From: Oxyruncus cristatus
Taxonomy: Eukaryota; Chordata; Aves; Passeriformes; Cotingidae
Direction: 5' to 3'
Assembly (NCBI GenBank): GCA_013399855.1
Contig: VXAY01007414.1
Coordinates: forward strand, 1,631,377 to 1,695,376
DNA: 64,000 nucleotides
Positions 56,144-64,000 of this stretch are shown piece by piece; the first letter of the stretch is position 1; every line of letters begins with the position of its first letter. Both the position numbers and the translations under genes were made by a program. The notes below the pieces were generated by a model. That model was not told where the DNA came from. It saw only the letters and a program-made list of their open reading frames with translations, and made no database searches.

Positions 56144-57196
56144 TGGGTTTGTGTGGCAGGGTTTTTGTAGTGAGGATGCTGCATGGGTGGCATCTGTGAG
56201 AAGATGCCAGAAGCTTCCTTGTGTTTGATAGGGCACTGCCAGAGGCTCCCAGAGGGATCCACGACTGGCCAAGGCTGAGCCCATCAGCCATGGTGGTAAT
56301 GCCTTTAGGATAACGCACTTAAGGGGGAGAAGTTACTGTGCAAGAGTAATTGCAGCCAGAGGAGTGAGAATATGAGAGAAACAACTCTTCAGCCACCAGG
56401 GTCTGGGAAGGAGAAGCTCCAGGTACTGGAGCACAGATTGCCCTGCAGCTGTGGTAAACACCATGGTGAGGCAGCTCTGCCCCCTGCTCCACAAGGCAGC
56501 AGAGATGCACCTGGAGCCTGTGGAGGGCCCCACACCAGAGCAGGTGGATGCCCAAAGGAGGCTGTGCACTGGAGCAGGCTCCTGGCAGGACCTGTGGACC
56601 ACTGGAGAGTAGCCCACGGGAGCAGGTTTGCTTGCAGGACTTGTGACCCATGCTGGAGCAGGCTGTTCTGGAAGGACTGCACCCTGTGGAAGGGACCCAT
56701 GCTGGACCAGTTTGTGAAGACCTGCTGCCCGTAGGAAGGAACCATATTGGAGAATTTTGTGGAGGACTGTCTCCCATGGGAGGGACCCCATGCTGGAGCA
56801 GAAGAGGAGTGTGAGTCCTCCTCCCCCTGAGGAAGGAAGAGTGGCAGAGATGTGTGATGAACTGACTGCACTCATTTCCTATCCCAGCCCCTCCCCTTGC
56901 CACTGTGGGGGAAGGTAAAGAAAAGTGGCAGTGAAGTTGAAACCAGGAAAAAAGGGAGGGAGGGGGAAGGGAAGGTGTTTTTAAGATTTGGTTCTATTTC
57001 TGATTTGATTTGCAATAAACTAATTTCCCCAAGTCAAGTCTGTTTTGTCCATGACAGTAACTGGTGATCTCTTCCTGCCCTTGTCTCAGAGACCCAGGAG
57101 TCTTTTTGGTATTTCTCTCCCCTGCCTAGCGGAGGAGGGCAGTGATAGAGAAGCTTTGGTGGGTTCCTAGTGTCCAGCCAGGGTCATCCCATCACA
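56144..57196 (+). mobile_element. Solo LTR of an avian endogenous retrovirus
   Basis: About 1.05 kb starting TGGGTTTGTGTGGCAGGG and ending 'tccagccagggtcatcccat' then CACA, i.e. TG...CA ends of a kind common in bird genomes. Internal features are a GC-rich repetitive stretch of 'catgctggagcaggctgttc'-type segments, a purine-rich block ('aaaaaagggagggaggggga'), and AATAAA at 57014-57019. This is followed by the R/U5-like 'cccaagtcaagtctgttttg'. No gag, pol or env frame is attached, so it is a solitary LTR. The minus-strand frames across it (for example 56319-56903) are shadows of its low-complexity sequence. No clear target-site duplication is visible, so the boundaries are approximate and the copy is probably old. 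Confidence 0.8.
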
Positions 57197-58685
57197 ACCG
57201 CAAAGGCAGCTTCCAGACATCAGTCAGAGGGTGGGAATAACCTGAGTTCCCTGTAAGTACATAGCCTCCTGCTGTTGAAACGGGCAAGAGCTACTAGGTG
57301 CTCAGATGGACTGTTGGCTTTTTAAATACCCTTAAACTGGTCACAAGCATGGTGGCACATAAAATAAGAAATTCACACTTGGACATGATTCTGGATTTTC
57401 TCCATTTCCGAGACTGGCATGCCAGAATTTTGCCATCAAGCTCAATACAAAGAAAATGCAAATTTCCAGAGAAAGATGTGGCCTGCTCTTTCTGGCTGCC
57501 TCCTACTCAGTGATGACCTGAATCAGCTGAAATGTCATAACAGTTTTCTACATCTCAATCCCTTAAACTGAAATGAAAGCAATCAAGCCACTGGTAGCTT
57601 GACCTTGATCTGCTTGGAAACCTCTGCTCGAAGCAAGGAGTACTATTTCTAAAGCACGTTCTAAAACTTGGCCAAACAACAGGATGAGAGGTGAGAGTAC
57701 TAACTTTAAATAGGTCACTCTCTCTACTTTCCTCAGAGGTAGATTTCCATTCTCTTTTTCCAAGAGCACGACTCCTGTTCTAGTGTTTATTAAGAGGCCT
57801 TCCTCTGGTGTTGGCCAATATGAGTGCACGCTCTGCACCTTCCACAGCATCATCAGTGCAGAAATGGCCTTATCGTATGCCATAATAGAAGCATTAATAT
57901 GGACAATGAAACATTTCATGGGAGAAGAGGGGATTCTGGTGCATGGGGTTTGGTTTTGGTTTGTTTTTTCCCAAATCTAGCTTTGTGATTAGTGCCCTGT
58001 CCTGGAAATTTAATGCTTCTGGCTGTAATTCTGAAATTTAGTGATGTACCATGTGGGCAGTAGTAGCACTGGGTTTTGACTTGGAACTCAGCAGCAGACT
58101 TCTTCTAAGATTATTACCAGTTTTCAGTCTTTGACTACTATTTCAAGAATTGTTTCTCCTTTTAGGAACAAAACTTCCTCTTGAACTCTACAGCATTGCA
58201 AGACCAACTTATTTTTATAAACATTTACTCATTATTACAGAGCTGCTTCTGCAGAATATTCAACTGCCTTAGTGATAAAACAACACCCCCAAATTTGGTT
58301 TATCTTTCCAGGCAGAAAGATCACAGAAAAAATGAAATTAGAAGGAAACATAACGTAATTTGCAGGAAAGTTCAGGATACCTTTTGCAAATAATTAAGTC
58401 TAAGAATTCTCAGGCTGTCACAGGTAGAGGGAAGATGTGGTTGGGTGATTGGTGGTTTGTTTCAATTTCCAAAAAGCAAAAAAGCCAAATCAATCTCCAA
58501 AAAGCTCTAGCTCCTAGGGATAAAGGTAGACCTGGAAAGACGCATCAGCTGAAATGCACTTCTGGTTTCATGCATGTTAAGTACTCCTCCAAAAAACTGC
58601 TTTGTGCTTAATTTAATTTTGCTTTTACGAAGTGATCTAGGACGTGTCTTAATGATAAGTGTAATCATTACTCTTCAGACCATAA
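57197..58685. other. Intergenic sequence between LTR and CR1
   Basis: I see no gene or repeat family here. The longest frame (57563-57919, minus, 118 codons) carries no recognisable domain, and no splice-linked neighbours were found. Confidence 0.4.
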
Positions 58686-59213
58686 AATTATTAAGGCTTG
58701 AAAAAACCTCCAAAAGCATCAAGTCCAACCATTAACCCAGCATCACCACGTTCACCACTAATCCACGTCCCTAAGTGCCACATCCACGTTTTTTTTTAAC
58801 ATTTCCAGGGATGGTGATTTTACCACTTCCTTGGGCTGCCTATTCCAATGCTTGACCACCTTTCAGTGAAGAAATTTTTCCTAATATCCAACCTAACTTT
58901 CTCTGACACAGCTTGAGGCCATTTCCTCTTGTCCTGTCATTTGTTCCTTGGGAGAAGAGACTGACTCCCTACAACCTCCTTTCAGGCAGTTGTAGAGAGC
59001 GGGAAGTTCTTCCCTGAGCCTCCTTTTCTCCAGGCTAAACACCCCCAGCTCCCTCAGCTGTTTCCCATAAGATTTGTGATCTAGTCCCTTCACTGGGTTC
59101 GTTGCTCTTTGGACACGCTCCAGCACTTCAATGTCTTTTTTGCAGTGAGGGCTCCAAGACTGAACACAGGATTTGAGGTGTGGCCTCGCCAGTATCTCCT
59201 TAAATTTGAGCAA
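58686..59213 (-). mobile_element. CR1 LINE 3' part
   Basis: Reverse-complement CR1. The left part reads 'aagcatcaagtccaaccatt' and 'accacttccttgggctgcct'. Minus-strand frames keep CR1 ORF2 C-terminal text ([42 protein letters not shown]). The 3' repeat terminus at the left edge is degraded ('aaaattattaaggcttgaaa'). The copy is older than the one at 31711-32548, as shown by more mismatches and a lost terminus. Confidence 0.88.
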
Positions 59214-60531
59214 CTAACATAAAGTTAGTTTCAGGTAAACTCCATGTGGTCTCTGCACTTTCCAATTTGAGAAGGTGTGCACAGGATCAAAAAATTTTGA
59301 GGATGTGTTGGGATTTGATTTTTCGTTTCCTTTTCTGTAGGAACTTGGTTAATAATGGTTTCTGGACAGAAAGTTGCAGTATTCTTTCATAAATGTTCTT
59401 CTTGCATTCCAGATTTAGTGAATATTGAGTAACTGGTCCCACAATTTTTTCTTGGCTGTCAGTGATTTATGTTCAGCTTTGTTATGTAGCTTTCATAGTG
59501 ACTCTAAATGGAAATACCTGTAGATTATGATTCACTGCTCTGAAAATTAGAATCAGTACTTCCTGTTAGTCCTGGAAGTTAATCATCAATTTGTGAATGA
59601 CTGGATTTCAAGCCTGTGGTCCCCATAAACAGAGATATCATGGAAAAAATAGGATTCTGCCTTGTCCACCGGGTCTCATACAACTGGCCAGAAATCCACA
59701 GGGGACAGAGGCAGACCCTGGTTTTGCACAACTGCTTGATCTTTCAGCAGAAACCCTCCACAACAGCAGATTTGGACTGAATGGTTTAATAAGTCCTACA
59801 CCAGTTTTTCCAAAATTACAAACATCAGTTACCATCATTCGATTTCCAATGAGTTGCTCCTTATATTGGTACCAAATTATGAATTCTCACCCACTGTCTT
59901 GTTCCTACAGGTCAGAAGACCACCTCATACATTCTTAGCTCTTAGTGCTCCTCTGCTCTATCAGCGTGTCACAGGATGGGCTGTCACTGATGAACAGGTG
60001 GAATCTACGGGTTTACAGTTTTAGGACTGCCCTGCTCAAACCTCAGTTGCTTTTCCACTTCACCTTCAATCAGGGCATGGTTCTCCCTAGTGAATCCTTG
60101 TCCTGTCGTGCCATGGCACAGCATCTTCCATGGTGGTTACTCAGGAGGTCCACACAACTTCAATAACCTACAGCATATCCCTTTGCAAACTGCAGCCAAC
60201 AGAAGATACACACAATCTTCTTAAAGGTACCAAATGTTTAATCTTAGCTAAAAAACTGGACACCAAGACAAGAAGGTTTTGAATAGAAAATGTGAATCCA
60301 TTTGTTTTCCCCAAGGGTTTCTTGTGCTGCATTAGGAGCCTAAGCAGACTTTGTCTCCTGAAGGTTTAGGAGTCATTTTAATATATTCAGTAAACACAAA
60401 ATATTTAACAACATTAAGATGTTGAATCAAGCACACACAAAAATGAGAAATGCAAATGCACTCTCTAAGTTTTAATTTCTTCTGTTATTTTTCTTGCATG
60501 GCTTTTTTGAAGCCTTTCCTTCCCTGCTGTA
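59214..60531. other. Intergenic sequence downstream of PTCHD3
   Basis: Unique-looking DNA between the CR1 copy and the PTCHD3 3' end. The 113-codon plus frame at 59597-59938 has no motif I recognise and is overlapped by an opposite-strand frame. I find no RNA gene or repeat. Confidence 0.4.
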
Positions 60532-60537
60532 TTTATT
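60532..60537 (-). terminator. PTCHD3: Candidate PTCHD3 polyadenylation signal
   Basis: The top strand reads TTTATT (AATAAA on the gene strand), about 100 nt past the PTCHD3 stop, inside T/A-rich sequence. This would give a very short 3' UTR. Further signals to the left are possible. Confidence 0.35.
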
Positions 60538-60634
60538 TTTCTGTCCTTCATTTTTTTCATTTCTTACGTTCCCTCACACTCACTGCATTTCAATCAATAT
60601 ATAATATACATAAAATAGAATACATTTAATGTAG

Positions 60635-62235
60635 TCATGAACAATCTTTATAATTTCTTAAGGTAAGCTCTGGCTTTTCAGATTTGGTATTAGGGGGTGA
60701 TCTGCCAAATTTTCCAAAAAATGTTAAAAACACTGGAATGAAAACAAGACCATGAAGAGCACCAAACAAAATGACAAGAAACATGATCTTGAAAAAGGTC
60801 CTAAAGATGTAGGTTTTTGCCATAGCCAGGACAATGACTCCCAATATAGTAGAAACTGCACCTTGTAATACCGGGTAACCAAGCAGGGACAGAGCTTCAA
60901 TTGCCCTTTTATTGGCTGATGACTCTCCACTTGTAACAAAGGCATAGGAAATATGAGCAGAAAAATCTACTGAAAACCCGATACAAATGACCAGGTTGAT
61001 CATGGATATGGAATCGAGATTGACGTTCCAAAATGACATGAAACCAGCAACACCAACTATAACAGAAGCTATAGCGAAAGTCACCCACAGGCAACACAAC
61101 GGGTTGGGAATGAGCAGAAGGGAGACAACGAGCATTGCCCCGGCAGCAACGACAACGTTCTGAACGGTGTTCTGCACTATTACCAGGTACTGGTCGTAGT
61201 AGATGAACGCTGGGTGATACACCTTCAGGGGAATACTGCACTGCCTGGCTGTCTCTCTTAACTGATTGAGAAGATTCTTCTCATCAACGGCTGAGGTCAC
61301 GTTCACTGTCTGGATGAAGAAACGTGAAGCTTCTATTTCATCCCGAGTCTCGTTTATGTCCCACGCAAAACTGGAATGAATTCTGAACAGTACAGGTAAG
61401 TTATTAAAGAACTGAGTCTTACTGTTTATGTTTATCGAACTGCTTTCGGCGAGTACTGTGTATACTCTCAGCCATGACTCTGACAGGTTCTTATCTACGT
61501 AGGAAATGTTCTCCAAATTCTGTGCACAGCTCTCAATGGCATGACGAACCGTCTCATTCCAGTAATCTACCCTTCTAGTAATGACAACCATGACCCTGGG
61601 GCCGTATGTCGAGAAGTATTTCTCATCATCATCATAGTATGGAATAACATAAGAGTCATCATTAGCCAGATTTCGAAGATCGATGCCTTCCCTGATCTGA
61701 GTACACCCATAAACACTGCCACCCAAATATGCCCCGTACAGCAACACCACGAGTAGCTTGATCCATTTATTTGTAAAAAAAGGCCCGTAATACTCTTTAA
61801 AGAATATGCTCATTGGATGTTCCCCTTCTGGTTCAGAGGGCTGCCTGGAACAGCTGCCGATACAGCAAGCACTGTACAAGCAGGAGTTCTCAGCCTGATC
61901 TTGATCTACTCCTACACGCATACAAGTCAGCCAGTGTCGGTTTCCTTGCTCCCTTTTATGATTTAATACAAGAACTGCCCCAAAGAAGGTCATAGTATAT
62001 ACGTAGCAGAAGACAAAAGCAGTGCCTGTATAGAGGCAAAAAGCTCTCACGGATGGAAAAGCAGTCCAGGTGCCAATGAAGAAGGCCAAAACATCCGTGA
62101 GAGTGGTGATGGTTACAGAAAGTGCTGCCTCTGAGTAAGTCTCAGCCAGCAGAGATTTAACATTGGATTTCTCTTTTTTCCTTGAACTTTGCTCCCACGA
62201 AGCAATCATGATGAACATGTCATCAACACCAACTC
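60635..62235 (-). CDS. PTCHD3: Patched domain-containing protein 3 (last exon, 5' exons outside window)
   Basis: A single 1601-nt exon opens after the acceptor TTTTCTCCTCTTGCAG (ends at 62236). It starts with the last two bases of a Gly codon and continues VGVDDMFIMIASWEQ for 532 codons to a stop at 60635-60637. It encodes the C-terminal two-thirds of a patched/RND-type multi-span protein. The VGVDDMF segment is the conserved acidic pair of the sterol-sensing/RND core. Membrane helices follow (SVTITTLTDVLAFFIGTW, FVFCYVYTMTFFGAVLVL). A large extracellular loop contains GIDLRNLANDDSYVIPYY and YGPRVMVVITRRVDYW with several N-X-S/T sites. The second helix bundle includes SMINLVICIGFSVDFSAHIS and KTYIFRTFFKIMFLVILFGA, and the protein ends with a short basic tail. 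The match is to PTCHD3, known mainly from testis/sperm in mammals. The exon is intact, with no premature stops. The upstream residues (MLGEAAIW...) that stay open past 62235 are intron. Confidence 0.92.
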
Positions 62236-64000
62236 CTGCAAGAGGAGAAAAGGTTAACTCTGCATTCCAAATGGCAGCTTCCCCTAACATCCAACAAAAC
62301 TACAACATTAATCACATCTAAGTCTGCATAAAATTTTGAAAAAGAAAGTTGGGCTATTAACACTGCTTTAGTAGTGATGCCAGTTACAAGAGAATCAAGA
62401 AAACAGATCCTGTGTGTGTAGCTGAATGTATTACCTTTCAGAAACTCTTGGTGACCTGATGGGTTGTTGATCCCTCAGCCTACTCTGCTGAAGGTCTGAG
62501 CACACCTACTCCATCTCTGAAAAGTGTCTTGTGTCTGCTGTCCACATGTCCACTGATGTAGACAACACGCATTTCAAAGCATCATGTGTTCTGATGCTCA
62601 CCTATCCTTACCACTGGAAGTGTCCCCCAATATCTCTGGAATCTCCATCACTGCAGCAACTTAGACCAATAATTTCTTGCTCTGCCATCAGCACAAAGGG
62701 AGAGCAGGTACAATCCCAGTTTTCCAGTGCCTCACTTTTTTATGCTCTTTGTGCTTCACTTCTATTATCTTTCAGTACTTATTCATGATTTATTTTTCAT
62801 TTATCTTCACATTTATACTGATGCACTCACAAGTATTACCCACCAGAATCCTGGGAAACTGCCACAAAGCCTGGATCCTGGGCTTGGGCGTTTTGCTAAG
62901 ACAGCAGAGTAAGTGAGCTGAAGCTCAAAAGGAAGAGCCAATGTGCCTCTCTCAGCTCTGCCAACTCTCCAGATTTTAATCATACACCTTTCAGTATTTT
63001 GCCAATGTTGTCAATGCTCTTCTATTCCCCAAAAATTAACCACACAAAAAGGGACAGCAAGACTGTGTGAGTAGAGGAGTGAGAACAGATGATTTAGCCA
63101 AGCTTAAAAGAATAGATGAAACCACCCCCTGCTGCCTGAACAGGCAATTGCCAGTAGACAGGCAAAGATGAAGCAGCACGTCAAAAGGTACTAGTGGATG
63201 GCAGTGAGCCACGCTGCTCCCAGAAAGCAGGCAAGTACAAAGCAAATCCTCTGATGTTCTGAGAAGTTGTTTGCTTTAATGCAAGAAAGGCAAAAGCCTG
63301 CATGTTATTTCTGAAGATCTGAAGGGCTTAAGTCCTTTCCCTTTCCTATACAAAAGGGTCTTTCTGACCCAATCCAGAGCTGCTGCAATGGATGAGCAAA
63401 CAAAATCAAATACAAAATGCATTCCAATTATGTAGGAAACAAAGAAATTATGTGTGCCCTAAGGAGCATTTGCATTAAACGGCTAAGATGATGCACGGAC
63501 TCTATCAACCTGGAGATTCCATGGGCTTTCCTCAGCATGAGATCAACCCCAAGATAACTTCACATGAATTTATCCCACAGGAGAGCAGATAAGGATTTTA
63601 AAAGCAGTAATTTATTTGCAGCAACATTATTGAAGGGCATTTGGAAAGTTCAGCAATGGCTGTCAAGCAGCCTGTGCGACAGTGATGCAATGATACCAAC
63701 TTCCTTGGGTTTTTGTGGGGAGCTGCTTGCACAAATGGTGCATCACTCCAGTTGTTTAGCTGAATGAGACTGGTTAGTACATAGTCATATTGCAGAGGAT
63801 TAATCATCGTGGTTACATTACCAGGGACACTAGAACAATCCCAAAGTGCTAACCTTACCACTCTCATTTACAGTTTTCATGCCACAGCCGTGGAACTAGA
63901 GCAGGCACTGTCTTCTGGGAAAAGCTGCCCTTGCTCCAGAACACAGCTGAGCTGAGCTGAGCTGAGCGGCTCACTTGCCTGTAGGAGCTCTAAGGAAGCT
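62236..64000 (-). other. PTCHD3: PTCHD3 intron / upstream sequence to window edge
   Basis: No further PTCHD3 exon was recognised to the right of 62235. None of the minus-strand frames here (63036-63245, 63598-63867) resembles the N-terminal extracellular loop or first helices of a patched-family protein. The gene therefore continues beyond 64000, or has an N-terminal exon I failed to see. Confidence 0.55.
63945..63966. repeat. Short (AGCTG)n microsatellite
   Basis: About four and a half perfect copies of the pentamer AGCTG near the right edge of the window. There is no associated gene feature. Confidence 0.8.

Noticed and set aside
56319..56903. 194-, 180- and 160-codon overlapping minus-strand frames
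   Set aside because: All lie inside the ERV LTR and exist in several frames at once because the sequence is GC-rich and internally repetitive. None resembles a retroviral protein.
57563..57919. 118-codon minus-strand open frame in the YME1L1-PTCHD3 gap
   Set aside because: It has no recognisable domain, signal or membrane pattern, and no splice-linked neighbouring exon. Frames of this length are expected in 64 kb of such sequence.
59597..59938. 113-codon plus-strand frame near PTCHD3
   Set aside because: Composition is unremarkable, there is no domain, and an opposite-strand frame covers the same bases. It was not strong enough to call a gene.
62236..62290. Extension of the PTCHD3 frame upstream of 62235 (MLGEAAIWNAELTFSPLA)
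   Set aside because: The boundary has a textbook acceptor (TTTTCTCCTCTTGCAG) and the family motif starts exactly at the exon edge. The upstream residues are unrelated to the family.

Overview
This is a window of a vertebrate nuclear genome and almost certainly a bird. The genes are multi-exon with GT-AG introns. The interspersed repeats are CR1 LINE 3' ends (with ATTCTATGATTCT-type termini) and one avian-type endogenous retrovirus LTR. The protein exons match vertebrate ACBD5, MASTL, YME1L1 and PTCHD3. The LTR type and sparse repeat content fit a neoavian or songbird genome, but the species cannot be fixed from sequence alone.

Layout. (1) 1-14490, plus strand: the 3' two-thirds of ACBD5, with eight coding exons from 1630 to 12538. 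The acyl-CoA-binding exons lie upstream of the window. Its introns hold an antisense broken ORF that ends in a poly(A)-like tract (about 8078-8751) and a CR1 copy (9947-10765). (2) 15435-34396, minus strand: complete MASTL (Greatwall kinase), 12 core coding exons giving about 903 codons, plus a candidate 15-nt microexon. It converges on ACBD5 tail to tail. (3) 34397-37435: a 3-kb head-to-head interval with two GC-rich promoters and a CR1 scrap between them. (4) 37436-55505, plus strand: complete YME1L1, 19 coding exons giving about 723 codons, followed by a possible alternative C-terminal exon at 54052-54129. (5) 55506-60531: intergenic DNA with a solo ERV LTR (about 56144-57196) and a CR1 copy (58686-59213). 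(6) 60635-62235, minus strand: the large last coding exon of PTCHD3, with its 5' exons beyond the right edge.

The genes do not form one pathway. ACBD5 is a tail-anchored peroxisomal acyl-CoA-binding tether to the ER. MASTL drives mitotic entry by inhibiting PP2A-B55 through ENSA/ARPP19. YME1L1 is the mitochondrial inner-membrane i-AAA protease. PTCHD3 is a patched/RND-type membrane protein. The order and strands (ACBD5+, MASTL-, YME1L1+, PTCHD3-) look like the human 10p12 cluster with its three-gene block inverted relative to PTCHD3, as I recall the human order.

The points most worth following up are the 15-nt in-frame MASTL microexon candidate, the in-frame alternative YME1L1 C-terminus, the antisense retrocopy-like ORF in ACBD5, and a CDE/CHR-type cell-cycle element just upstream of the MASTL start codon. 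No prokaryotic-style system, CRISPR array or RNA gene was recognised.
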